DNA of 43,349 nucleotides, taken from a virus. The stretch covers positions 1-43,349 of the IMG/VR virus record IMGVR_UViG_3300032829_000017; one strand, 5' to 3'. Each line of letters starts with the position of its first letter. The first letter of the stretch is position 1. The notes beneath the pieces are model-generated. The model saw nothing but the letters and a program-made list of their open reading frames with translations. It was not told the origin of the DNA and ran no database searches. Shown one piece after another: positions 34,231 to 40,512 of the stretch. The position numbers and the translations under genes are program-made.

Positions 34231-34521
34231 TTATCGCGAGTCGGCTTTTTTCCTCGCCCGACGCTTCCTCATGTACTCCCGCATGTACTCCCGGTGCGCG
34301 GTGTTCCTGTCCTTCCAGTTCAAGCTCGGCGACGTAGCCGCAGAACTTGCAGAACAGAAAGACGGCGGGACGATCGTAGCCGGGCTTGACGATAAAGTCT
34401 CTGGTGAGACGGATGTCGGGGTGAGCGGAGCACCGCCATCGCTCCGGGATTCGATTCTGCACACATGCTCCGTCCCCCATCGAAACTTCTCTCCACACTT
34501 GAAGCACTTGTCAACAATCAT
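34231..34521 (-). CDS. Zinc-ribbon protein with internal frame conflict, first late gene
   Basis: One open frame of 96 residues starts with MIVDKCFKCGEKFRWGTEHVC (CxxC and HxC knuckle) after AGGA and ends with HREYMREYMRKRRARKKADSR, a basic helix. Its middle (about residues 30-66) is Ser/Pro/Thr low complexity. In the other frame, 34320-34440 encodes HPDIRLTRDFIVKPGYDRP and FLFCKFCGYVAELE with GC-rich third codon positions and another CxxC. The best protein is therefore N-terminus in one frame, middle in the second, C-terminus back in the first. Two compensating indels (error or mutation), or two overlapping genes (34231-34521 and 34196-34480), would explain this. Confidence 0.5.
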   Translation of the reverse strand: MIVDKCFKCGEKFRWGTEHVCRIESRSDGGAPLTPTSVSPETLSSSPATIVPPSFCSASSAATSPSLNWKDRNTAHREYMREYMRKRRARKKADSR

Positions 34522-34822
34522 CTGTTAGTCCTAACACACCCCCATTTTCAAGTCAAATTCCCATTATCCGAACGAAACCCCGGTCTCAGACCCCATTCTG
34601 ACCAAACTCGCTTCACCGAGTTCATCTATCTTTACAGAGAAGCAGAAAAAGATTACGGAATTCGTGCGGTTCCGAGGGAGGGGGTAATTATAAATCCGCC
34701 CTCGCAGGCCCCCTGTCCCTGACCCCGAGTTGTCCATGGGGAATAGGATTAGGAGGTGCTAAGTCATTGATTATTAGTAGGAAGGTCTTGACGGCCTCGC
34801 CATACGCTTATTTCAAGAGCTT
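34522..34822. promoter_or_regulatory. Divergent intergenic region, late promoter candidates
   Basis: About 300 bases without a convincing gene between the leftward late operon and the rightward block. Minus strand: TTGACT (34556-34551), 17 bases, TAGGAC (34533-34528), which would give an almost leaderless transcript for ATG 34521; and a perfect TATAAT at 34692-34687 without a good -35. CGAGGG (34673-34678) and CCCTCG (34699-34704) form an inverted repeat around this AT-rich box. On the plus strand TTGACG at 34789-34794 is a weak candidate for the next gene. A short TTG-started frame at 34767 is considered doubtful. Confidence 0.4.
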
Positions 34823-35287
34823 ATGCACAAGGCCATATGCGGGTCTCGCCGTCGGTGTGGGCGTGGGGTATGTCGTAACCCTGTTGTCTATAAGAATGGG
34901 CGCTGCCGTCTTCATGGAGGCCTATCGACGGGCCCTGTTCGGCCTCCGGCTGAGGGCTATTCCTCCAAGCTTGCACGATCAGCCGCGCGTGATTTAGCGC
35001 GTTGCAAGGCGTTGGGGATCAAGCGGGCTGGCGGGCGGAAGGCCGGGCCGTTGAATATCACCGATCGGATGCTCGAGCGAGCTATGGTGGTTGCGAGGGA
35101 ATTGGGGGTTTGGGGCTTGCCGGAGCGGGATGGCAAGTTGGTTTGGTGGCTGTTGAAGGCCGAGAAGGATCCGGCTGCGGTTCCTCGAGCTCGTGATCTG
35201 TTGCAAGCGGCCGAGCGGCGTGTTGCGAAGGAGTTTTTGCGCGACATGCTTGGGCAGCTTGATTATCCTGATAACTCAAAGAGTTGA
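34823..35287 (+). CDS. HGGxSTGP-motif protein
   Basis: 154 residues. The N-terminal CGSRRRCGRGVCRNPVVYKN then RCRLHGGLSTGP is a recurring phage and plasmid motif with Cys and His that could bind zinc. The rest is helical and basic (ARSAARDLARCKALGIKRAG, RMLERAMVVARELG). Proteins with this motif are often found next to terminase genes, but a small-subunit role is not established. ATG 34823 is the first start in the frame after a stop at 34775; the ribosome site (AAGAG) is poor. First gene of the rightward block. Confidence 0.65.
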   Translation: MHKAICGSRRRCGRGVCRNPVVYKNGRCRLHGGLSTGPVRPPAEGYSSKLARSAARDLARCKALGIKRAGGRKAGPLNITDRMLERAMVVARELGVWGLPERDGKLVWWLLKAEKDPAAVPRARDLLQAAERRVAKEFLRDMLGQLDYPDNSKS

Positions 35288-35338
35288 CCACTAATTTAGG
35301 TCACAGTCAACACGTGATGCGACAATGCTATTTTGTTG

Positions 35339-35367
35339 TTGACACTTTGGCACGCATGTGCTTTTCA
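35339..35367 (+). promoter_or_regulatory. Candidate promoter with TTGACA box
   Basis: TTGACA (35339-35344) in the context TTTTGTTGTTGACA, similar to TTTTGTCGTTGACA at 39956-39969 in the repressor control region. Spacing of 17 leads to a poor -10 (TTTTCA). The likeness suggests shared control of both rightward blocks. Confidence 0.35.
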
Positions 35368-35380
35368 ATGAGTCTGACGT

Positions 35381-35412
35381 CGCCTCACCCTCGAACAGGA
35401 GAAACGAAAATG
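35381..35412 (+). repeat. Repeated leader, copy 1
   Basis: CGCCTCACC followed by CTCGAACAGGAGAAACGAAA and ATG. It matches 35844-35875 at 31 of 32 positions. Contains the Shine-Dalgarno AGGAG 9 bases before ATG. A second start-associated repeat type, unrelated to the one at 42-1470. Confidence 0.85.
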
Positions 35413-35838
35413 TCAGACGATGACGATGTTGCGCGTCCATTCCGCTTTGAGGACTTGGAGGGAAAACCCGAGCCAAAGCAATGGGGACCCACGTACCCAA
35501 AAAGCCTTGGCGCTGCCGTCGAGAAGTGGCGCAAGCTCGACAAGAAGCGAGAGCTAACGAAAGACGAGGTGCGCGCCTATGGCTCGGCGGTCGGCCAAGC
35601 AATACGCGATTTGCAGCGGCGCGAGCTTATCGGCTCCAAGACCGGCTATCCCTCCATCACATGCAACGTCCAAAATACGACAAAGACTTGCGTCACCGCG
35701 GAAGGCGAGGAAAAGCGTTATCGCGAATGGATTGAGGTGCGCTTGCCCGCGATCAGGAACGAGCGCCGCGCGCATGCGGCAGGTCTAAAGGCCGTCGCCG
35801 CAGAACTCTGTCCCGCCCTCATGTTGCTTGTCGCGTGA
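35410..35838 (+). CDS. Hypothetical protein
   Basis: 142 residues from ATG 35410, selected for the AGGAG leader; the open frame upstream to 35284 lacks such a site. Acidic start (MSDDDDVARPF), then helical, charged region (AAVEKWRKLDKKRELTKDEVRAYGSAVGQAIRDLQRRELIGS) and a C-terminal part YREWIEVRLPAIRNERRAHAAGLKAVAAEL. No family recognised. Possibly DNA-associated judging by basic helices, but unproved. Confidence 0.6.
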   Translation: MSDDDDVARPFRFEDLEGKPEPKQWGPTYPKSLGAAVEKWRKLDKKRELTKDEVRAYGSAVGQAIRDLQRRELIGSKTGYPSITCNVQNTTKTCVTAEGEEKRYREWIEVRLPAIRNERRAHAAGLKAVAAELCPALMLLVA

Positions 35839-35843
35839 CCACC

Positions 35844-35875
35844 CGCCTTACCCTCGAACAGGAGAAACGAAAATG
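35844..35875 (+). repeat. Repeated leader, copy 2
   Basis: Second copy of the leader, ending in the ATG at 35873. A shorter fragment, TGACCACCCGCCTAACC at 36251-36267, matches the segment just ahead of copy 2 (TGACCACCCGCCTTACCC), now placed in the next gene. Confidence 0.85.
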
Positions 35876-36253
35876 CGCACCGCGAATGATTATTTGCCGG
35901 ACATTCAAAAGGCCTTGACGACCGGCGGACACATGTCCATTGGCCGAGGAGGCGCGACAATTGAATGGCTAAACGAATGGGGAGGGCGATCCACTCTGTC
36001 CGGGTTCGACCCTGACTTTGTGAAGCCATTGGCTATCGCGGCCGGATTGCCAGTCATCGATAGCCGCAACGTTCCATTCCACGAAGTTTACCGCCTCGCT
36101 TTCAAAGGGCCGATGATCGCGGTTCCTGGCAACAAGCCCAGCAAGTTTTTGTCCGACAGCTCCTCTGAGCCTTGGGGATCCCTTGACTATGCGCCTCTCG
36201 CCTACGTCGCCGGCGCCTACAGAGCGGCGGGCGCCGAAGTCTACAACATATGA
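35873..36253 (+). CDS. Hypothetical protein
   Basis: 126 residues starting MRTANDYLPDIQKALTTGGH. Contains IGRGGATIEWLNEWGG and FHEVYRLAFKGPMIAVPGN; ends YVAGAYRAAGAEVYNI. Mixed alpha/beta, no recognised motif. The AGGAG leader fixes the start. Overlaps the next gene by 4 bases (ATGA). Confidence 0.6.
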   Translation: MRTANDYLPDIQKALTTGGHMSIGRGGATIEWLNEWGGRSTLSGFDPDFVKPLAIAAGLPVIDSRNVPFHEVYRLAFKGPMIAVPGNKPSKFLSDSSSEPWGSLDYAPLAYVAGAYRAAGAEVYNI

Positions 36254-36435
36254 CCACCCGCCTAACCATAGTCATGGCCGCGCTGCTTGCGGCCATGCTC
36301 GCCATCAGCCTCCCGCATGGCCCTAGGCTCTACCCTGACCATGCGGGAACCCTCAAATGCGAGCGCATCGGAATCCGGGCGCTATGCGTCTATCGTCCAA
36401 CCACTGCCCAGAGCGAAGCGAAGGGGTGGAAGTAA
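36250..36435 (+). CDS. Tiny protein with signal peptide or membrane segment
   Basis: 61 residues: MTTRLTIVMAALLAAMLAIS as hydrophobic leader, then LKCERIGIRALCVYRP with two Cys. Probably exported or inner-membrane anchored; unknown role. Coupled to the upstream gene through ATGA. Confidence 0.5.
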   Translation: MTTRLTIVMAALLAAMLAISLPHGPRLYPDHAGTLKCERIGIRALCVYRPTTAQSEAKGWK

Positions 36436-36446
36436 ACAGGAGACTT

Positions 36447-36722
36447 ATGATGTTCTACGTAAACATGCATGACACGTTCATGTCGGGCTGGGGTCCGGCC
36501 CAAGGCAAGCGCAACATCCTGTCCATCGCTTGCGACACATACGCCCAAGCATGCTCCATAGAGCAAGCCGCCAGGAGGCGCTCTGAGATGAGACGCATTA
36601 GCATATCGTCGAAACCTCCCCGCCCTCGCAATGCTCTCGTTTCACGCAAGACATTCGCGGACATGGGCGGATCGTGGAGAGAATTTTACCAAGTGGCGTC
36701 AGGCTGGGAAGAGTGCCGTTAA
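36447..36722 (+). CDS. Conserved phage protein of unknown function
   Basis: 91 residues. MMFYVNMHDTFMSGWGPAQG, ILSIACDTYAQACSIEQAA and MGGSWREFYQ form a pattern common in small proteins of proteobacterial phages, always with unknown function. AGGAG lies 5 bases before the ATG at 36447; ATG 36450 is an alternative. Last gene of the rightward block; its end overlaps the leftward gene at 36719 by 4 bases. Confidence 0.7.
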   Translation: MMFYVNMHDTFMSGWGPAQGKRNILSIACDTYAQACSIEQAARRRSEMRRISISSKPPRPRNALVSRKTFADMGGSWREFYQVASGWEECR

Positions 36723-36964
36723 TTCCTCACTGTCCCCGCCGGTATCTTGAACTCGCCTATCGTCCCGTTGTCGGCCCTTGCCAGGAATATGCTGGCGATG
36801 GCCGATATCGGGACGTAAATGCATCCATCGGGTCCGACCGACTGGAAATATCCAACATCCCTGATCTGGATCGTGAAGGCCTGGAAATTGAATTCCTCGG
36901 TCGGCGTGAACTCGATGCAGCCTCCGATCACCGTCATGATCCTGACGCGCCAGCCCTCGGTCAT
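36719..36964 (-). CDS. Hypothetical small protein
   Basis: 81 residues, mainly beta (WRVRIMTVIGGCIEFTPTEEFNFQAFTIQI, CIYVPISAIASIFLARAD). ATG 36964 lies 5 bases after the stop of the membrane gene. Convergent with the rightward block at its stop. The fold could be a small SH3-like barrel; no function. Confidence 0.5.
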   Translation of the reverse strand: MTEGWRVRIMTVIGGCIEFTPTEEFNFQAFTIQIRDVGYFQSVGPDGCIYVPISAIASIFLARADNGTIGEFKIPAGTVRN

Positions 36965-36968
36965 TTTG

Positions 36969-37226
36969 TCAGCTCCAGCGTGGGATCAAAACGGGGTCAG
37001 GCAACGGCTTCCAATTCCATGCAAGGAATGTAAACGAAGCTACCGAAATCATTATAGACGCGGCCAACGCCACCGCCATTATCCTATCATTCAGCCTGAA
37101 CCACATTTCATCGATCATTGTACATATGGCCCAAGGGATGACTCCCAAGCATAGGGATAGTCCGAGAGGGGCTATCCACTGTCCGGCTATCTGGACGGCG
37201 ATCTCAGGCCACTTTATTCCGCTCAT
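36969..37226 (-). CDS. Small two-span membrane protein
   Basis: 85 residues with hydrophobic segments at about 14-38 (IAGQWIAPLGLSLCLGVIPWAICTM) and 49-70 (IMAVALAASIMISVASFTFLAW). A two-span, short, charged-end protein can be a holin or an exclusion protein; location in the replication block argues against late lysis. ATG 37226 follows the stop region of the gene at 37236. Confidence 0.55.
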   Translation of the reverse strand: MSGIKWPEIAVQIAGQWIAPLGLSLCLGVIPWAICTMIDEMWFRLNDRIMAVALAASIMISVASFTFLAWNWKPLPDPVLIPRWS

Positions 37227-37235
37227 GGTGTCCTC

Positions 37236-37787
37236 TCAGAAGTCGAGATCGTCGTCGAGATCGTGCAGGCTGGTGGCGTTGGGCTCGAGCGCGAGCTGGC
37301 GGCGAAGCTCCGACGAGAGGGTGGCCGGGCGATTGACGTAATCGGCCGCCGCGTCCTCCGGGGCGCGCGGCTTGAATCGTGGCGAGGGGGCGGCGAAGCC
37401 CTCGGTCAGCTTGTCGGCTAGTTCTCGCATCATGGCGGCGACGCGCGCTTGTGTATGAAGCGCAATCGGCCTGCGGTGAATCATCGCGTGACGATCGCTC
37501 TTCGGCCAATCGACATCGAAGTCCTCCGGCCACTCGCAAGGTACGGTGGTCATTCCGCGGGCGAGAGCGAATCCATGTGGGATTCCCTTGGTCTCGAAGT
37601 AGGCCATCCAAGCCACCCATTGCGCCTCGGTCGGCGGCTTACAGCTCGCAAGAGCGCCATCCGTCCCCTCCAATCCGCGGATCACATAGCCGGCGCCGCG
37701 GAACCGCGCATGGGCCATAGCCAGATCCTTGTAGTTGTCCGCCGTAATCGGACCACCCTTAACGGGTTGATCTTTTTGGAAGCGCAT
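37236..37787 (-). CDS. Hypothetical protein downstream of the replication initiator
   Basis: 183 residues: RFQKDQPVKGGPITADNYKDLAMAHARFRG, then EAQWVAWMAYFETKGIPHG and a C-terminal Pro-rich and acidic tail (LHDLDDDLDF). Overlaps the initiator gene by 29 bases, so is likely co-expressed. In lambda the gene after O encodes the helicase loader P, but no resemblance is visible here, and no Walker motif is present. Confidence 0.6.
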   Translation of the reverse strand: MRFQKDQPVKGGPITADNYKDLAMAHARFRGAGYVIRGLEGTDGALASCKPPTEAQWVAWMAYFETKGIPHGFALARGMTTVPCEWPEDFDVDWPKSDRHAMIHRRPIALHTQARVAAMMRELADKLTEGFAAPSPRFKPRAPEDAAADYVNRPATLSSELRRQLALEPNATSLHDLDDDLDF

Positions 37788-38304
37788 AATTGTAACTCCC
37801 TTCCACGATTTTCTGATAGTTCGTCGGGTTGACCATCCAGTCGAAGGTGCAGCGGAACCCGTTCACCTCGCCCTTGAGAAGCGGGCTCGAGCAGATCATC
37901 GTGAAGGCGCGCTCGAAGTCGCATCCCTCGCGTATCCTGGCGAGCGCGGCTCGCTCCCTGGCGCTCCCCGCCTTTATCTCCTCGATCTGAGGGAGATGAA
38001 GCGGTCCGGCAAAGGCGTTCCACCTCTCGCCAAGCTTTCTAAGTTCCTCCCTGTCCGTAACGTTACGCGTAACGTTACTGTCACGTGACTTCAATCTTTT
38101 CAATGACTTAGATGTCTTCTCCGTAACGTTACGCGTAACGTTACTCACGGATTTTAGTCTGAATCGGGCTTGCCGGGCGGCATTTTTGGTGCGTGCGGCC
38201 TCCAAGGAGGCGAACACCGCCGCAACTCTGGCCACCAAGTCAGGGACGACTCCGGCGCGCATCAAGTCCTCTAGGATGGATTTATGACTTTGATCCATCG
38301 GCAC
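37759..38304 (-). CDS. O-like replication initiator containing the probable origin
   Basis: About 181 residues (GTG 38304 or ATG 38298). The N-terminal 50 residues are helical; residues 50-82 encode NVTRNVTEK and NVTRNVTDR over the palindromes; the C-terminal part WNAFAGPLHLPQI, FERAFTMICSSPLLKGE and FRCTFDWMVNPTNYQKIVEGSY is the typical end of phage replication proteins of the lambda O/helix-turn-helix initiator type. These bind origin repeats in their own gene and recruit host helicase. No DNA polymerase or helicase gene is present, so the phage would rely on host replication. Ribosome site weak. Confidence 0.7.
   Translation of the reverse strand: MPMDQSHKSILEDLMRAGVVPDLVARVAAVFASLEAARTKNAARQARFRLKSVSNVTRNVTEKTSKSLKRLKSRDSNVTRNVTDREELRKLGERWNAFAGPLHLPQIEEIKAGSARERAALARIREGCDFERAFTMICSSPLLKGEVNGFRCTFDWMVNPTNYQKIVEGSYNYALPKRSTR
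38055..38145. other. Probable replication origin: paired GTAACGTTAC palindromes
   Basis: Two identical 25-bp blocks (38055-38079 and 38121-38145), 66 bp apart, each holding two copies of the palindrome GTAACGTTAC separated by GC, so every 22-bp unit is itself a perfect palindrome. Between them are TCACGTGA (38081-38088) and an AT-rich tract with TTCAAT and TTCAATGA. The layout, four iteron-like palindromes next to AT-rich DNA in the initiator gene, is like lambda ori inside O. Function inferred from architecture. Confidence 0.6.
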
Positions 38305-38332
38305 ATCTGCCAGAATGTGCTTCCCTTGATTA

Positions 38333-38545
38333 TTAATTTCGTCCTAAAGCCTTTATTATTTGTCGTAGAACTTCACTATCAGGGACATCTGGCCGACCGT
38401 TTATTGATTCCTTGATTATCGCGTAGCCGACAGGCTCGCCTAAGACCTGCGGATCTCCATCTCGATAACAAGGAAACGGATTGTCAAATGCCCAAAATTC
38501 CGGCCGACCATCGACGAAATTCTTCCAAAGCCATAGTTTTTTCAT
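38333..38545 (-). CDS. Conserved small phage protein
   Basis: 70 residues: MKKLWLWKNFVDGRPEFWAF, then LGEPVGYAIIKESINGRPDVPDSEV. This combination recurs in small proteins of tailed phages of proteobacteria with no known function. ATG 38545 follows GAGGCGACAGA. It is separated from upstream genes by 478 non-coding bases, so it probably has its own promoter in that gap. Confidence 0.6.
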   Translation of the reverse strand: MKKLWLWKNFVDGRPEFWAFDNPFPCYRDGDPQVLGEPVGYAIIKESINGRPDVPDSEVLRQIIKALGRN

Positions 38546-39023
38546 TCTGTCGCCTCAACCCTTTCTTTCTAAGACCATGTCACTGAGTTCGAGGCCGGTT
38601 GCTCTTGGCATAGTGCGACGCCCTAGACGCTGTTGAAAGCGCCTTGCGTCGCAGCCATGTCACTTGAGACGAGGCTCGGAGACACTGGCAGCCGCCTCGT
38701 CCGCAACGACGGGCAACCTTTCCTGCTACTTCTCGACGGCAGTTGCGGCCGCCGGCTTGGCGTCCGCTTCAGGATTTCGCGCTGCGGTTCCGGTTCATCC
38801 AAACAGCCCCTAGCACCGGAGTGATACGCGCGCGGCTAGTGTCCTTTGTGCGTCCCGCGACGCGCCTCGTTAGGTCTACCTGGATTTCTGCTGGGGGCTT
38901 GGGTCCTAACGTCTTGCCTTTGTCACCCAAATTGGGTATCTAGGCTCAACGTTTGGACGCTATGCTCGGCAGCGTCGTCCAAATAGGCCGGGGGCTTCAA
39001 GAGAGCTGCCCGGCCCTTTCTTT
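38546..39023. other. Gene-free region, possible non-coding RNA
   Basis: 478 bases with only poor open frames. It holds an imperfect direct repeat (CCATGTCACTGAG...CGAGGC at about 38575 and CCATGTCACTTGAG...CGAGGC at about 38659), a CCCAAATTGGG palindrome near 38930, a stem TTTGGACG(CT)...CGTCCAAA (38952-38983) and a rho-independent terminator on the plus strand. No protein gene reads into this terminator from the left, so a rightward small RNA is a reasonable explanation. Promoter not identified; TTGAAA at 38634 with CATGTC 17 bases later is one weak candidate. Confidence 0.45.
38952..38983 (+). other. Stem-loop preceding the terminator
   Basis: TTTGGACG pairs perfectly with CGTCCAAA; an inner GCT/AGC extends the stem past a single bulged base, around the loop ATGCTCGGC. 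Three bases separate it from the terminator stem. Such a pair of hairpins is typical of small RNAs ending in an intrinsic terminator. Confidence 0.6.
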
Positions 39024-39025
39024 TT
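38986..39025 (+). terminator. Rho-independent terminator
   Basis: GGCCGGG ... CCCGGCC stem (38986-39014) with inner GC pairs around TTCAAGAGA, followed by CTTTCTTTTT. The T-run is on the plus strand, so it ends rightward transcription. It overlaps the end of the leftward gene at 39024. Confidence 0.8.
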
Positions 39026-39242
39026 AGGCCTCTTTTGAAGAGGCCGTCAAGCGCCTCTTCGCGATCCTCGCCTCGACCTCGTCATGATGGCGTTCGCGAT
39101 CGATCTCGTTCAGCGCCTCGAGGTATGACCGCGCTGATTCGGCCGGCCTCCGAGGGCCTGAGGTAAGCTCGACGACTTCAGGTATCAGGTGTTGTTTCCG
39201 TAAGCGCTCGGTCACGAGGTACGCTATCGGATCGCGGATCAT
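39024..39242 (-). CDS. Small hypothetical protein
   Basis: 72 residues, helical and charged (IRDPIAYLVTERLRKQH, SARSYLEALNEIDRERHHDEVEARIAKRR). Overlaps the 3' end of the RusA-like gene by 65 bases. No function. Ends at the terminator, which faces it. Confidence 0.5.
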   Translation of the reverse strand: MIRDPIAYLVTERLRKQHLIPEVVELTSGPRRPAESARSYLEALNEIDRERHHDEVEARIAKRRLTASSKEA

Positions 39243-39594
39243 GGCTGGACTCCTCTACAACAATTACGCAACGCCGGGCCGGGACCGAGGGATCGCGCGT
39301 GGCGCGGCTCTCCACCGCCTTGCGATCATCCGGGGTGACGCCAAGCTCGACGAGCAGGTCCTGGGCGAGCTTGATGTAGCCGTCCGCATCGCCGCGGGCC
39401 TGTTCCGGGATCAGGATTTGGAACCTGTAACCGCCTGTAACTCTTGGCGGCTTAGCCAGCTTGATCCTCCATCCAGCGTGAGCTTTCCATTCCACAACTC
39501 GCGCCGTGAGGTAGCGGCGTCTCGTGCGCTTATTCGTCGAATAGGCGTTGTTGCTCGTCGGCGGCAACGCAAGCTCGATGCGGAACGAGGTCAT
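39178..39594 (-). CDS. rusA: RusA-like Holliday junction resolvase
   Basis: 138 residues, near the usual 120-140. RIELALPPTSNNAY is the family start (PP-x-S-N), and ARGDADGYIKLAQDLLVELGVTPDDRKAV carries the conserved Asp residues that bind magnesium (D in GDAD, and DD). RusA cuts four-way junctions after CC and works as a dimer. Here it would resolve branched recombination and packaging intermediates, matching the Rad52-like and exonuclease genes. The C-terminal tail over the next gene is longer than typical. No clear ribosome site before ATG 39594. Confidence 0.85.
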   Translation of the reverse strand: MTSFRIELALPPTSNNAYSTNKRTRRRYLTARVVEWKAHAGWRIKLAKPPRVTGGYRFQILIPEQARGDADGYIKLAQDLLVELGVTPDDRKAVESRATRDPSVPARRCVIVVEESSHDPRSDSVPRDRALTETTPDT

Positions 39595-39666
39595 GGGAGA
39601 CGGCCGGCGCGCGCCCTACCGTCAGGCGGGGAGGAGATCGCTGGCAGGAACCGATGCTGCCGGCCG

Positions 39667-39912
39667 TCAGGGGGCGTGTCCATCTCGCCCCCCTTCCGGA
39701 ACCGCCTCAACAGGAGGAACGGGCGGCCCGGAGTGGAAATCGTTAGGCGTGACTTTCCATTGCGTCACTGCGGCGATTCGCCGCATCATCTCGGGGCGCG
39801 GGATGCGCTCGCCGATGCGCCAGCGGCAGACAGTGGAACGCGAGCAGCCGATCATCGTCGCCATCTCGGCGTCAGTCATCGACCAGTCGGCCATGTACTC
39901 CCTGAGTTTCAT
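39667..39912 (-). CDS. Cro/YdaS-like HTH repressor
   Basis: 81 residues from ATG 39912; the longer GTG frame lies inside the operator region. MKLREYMADWSMTDAEMATMIGCSRSTVCRWRIGERIP is a helix-turn-helix of the Cro/CI superfamily, with MIGCSRSTVCRW as helices 2-3, and the end MMRRIAAVTQWKVTPNDF is typical for Cro/YdaS-type proteins. It is divergent from the early operon and its first codon lies 6 bases from one operator-like site, so autoregulation is likely. No CI partner or integrase is found. The tail (about 60-81) is Pro/Gly-rich. Confidence 0.8.
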   Translation of the reverse strand: MKLREYMADWSMTDAEMATMIGCSRSTVCRWRIGERIPRPEMMRRIAAVTQWKVTPNDFHSGPPVPPVEAVPEGGRDGHAP

Positions 39913-39917
39913 CAAGC

Positions 39918-39997
39918 GACACGTTGACACACATGCAAAACGGCGTCAAGTGACATTTTGTCGTTGACAGGTTGCCGATCTTGTGCGACAGATTGTC
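39918..39997. promoter_or_regulatory. Three-operator control region between repressor and early operon
   Basis: Three 11-bp sites of form GACA-N3-TGTC: 39918-39928 (GACACGTTGAC, one mismatch), 39952-39962 (GACATTTTGTC) and 39987-39997 (GACAGATTGTC), spaced 34 and 35 bp. TTGACA boxes occur at 39924-39929 and 39964-39969 on the plus strand, the second overlapping the area between sites 2 and 3. On the minus strand TTGACG lies at 39948-39943. This looks like a switch region bound by the adjacent HTH protein. Confidence 0.6.
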
Positions 39998-40015
39998 AAT
40001 CGATAGGAGGTCAAT

Positions 40016-40315
40016 ATGCAACTCACTCTCAGTCCTCGCGCTCTGGCCGCGTTCTCAACCCTCGCAGGCGCCATCCAGGAGCTGCGGGACAAGCCCCTCG
40101 CCTACAGCGCGTTCGACCCGACTGGCTTCAAAGAAGAGGCCGAAACGCTGCGCAAGATCGCTGGTCTCTTCGCCGAGGCGGTCAAGACCTACGTCAGCGT
40201 CGGCGGCAACTGCCTCGCCGACGACATCGAGCGCCTCGTCGAGCATACGGCGATCGACCTCGAAAGCGCGGCCGAGGACTTCGCCAACGATCCTTGGAAG
40301 GGGGATGACCTATGA
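40016..40315 (+). CDS. First early protein, unknown function
   Basis: 99 residues, helical (LSPRALAAFSTLAGAIQELRD, AETLRKIAGLFAEAVKTYVSV, CLADDIERLVEHTAIDLESAAEDF). TAGGAGG is 6 bases before the ATG, the strongest ribosome site in this area. Overlaps the next gene by 4 bases. No family known. Confidence 0.65.
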   Translation: MQLTLSPRALAAFSTLAGAIQELRDKPLAYSAFDPTGFKEEAETLRKIAGLFAEAVKTYVSVGGNCLADDIERLVEHTAIDLESAAEDFANDPWKGDDL

Positions 40316-40512
40316 CCAATATGGCGAAAGCCCCTTACGCATGGACCGCCAGCAATGGGCGGACGGTTTGCACGGTCGTCCCCGATCTGACGAGGAAACG
40401 TCAATACTTATGGACGGTGCGACAAGTCATCGATCATCGCCTGCTCAAAGAGGGCGGCGAGGACGATTTCGAGGCGGCAAAAGCAGCAGCAAGACGGGAG
40501 GCAAGAATATGA
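40312..40512 (+). CDS. Small early protein, unknown function
   Basis: 66 residues. NMAKAPYAWTASNGRTVCTVVPDLTRKRQYLWTV then a charged helix EDDFEAAKAAARREARI. ATGA overlap on both sides. It looks like a small beta-alpha protein; unknown role in the early operon. Confidence 0.6.
   Translation: MTNMAKAPYAWTASNGRTVCTVVPDLTRKRQYLWTVRQVIDHRLLKEGGEDDFEAAKAAARREARI

Noticed and set aside
34767-34997. 76-residue plus-strand frame starting with TTG after AGGAGG
   Set aside because: Good ribosome site, but the sequence overlaps the HGGxSTGP gene in another frame and lacks protein-like character after residue 20. Kept as doubtful.
38633-38943. Short plus-strand frames in the gene-free region
   Set aside because: No ribosome site, no family likeness and irregular composition; the RNA hairpins explain the region better.
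39972-40508. 179-residue N-terminal extension of the Rad52-like gene
   Set aside because: Ser/Arg/Pro-rich sequence read across two better early genes in another frame; the family N-terminus begins at ATG 40509.
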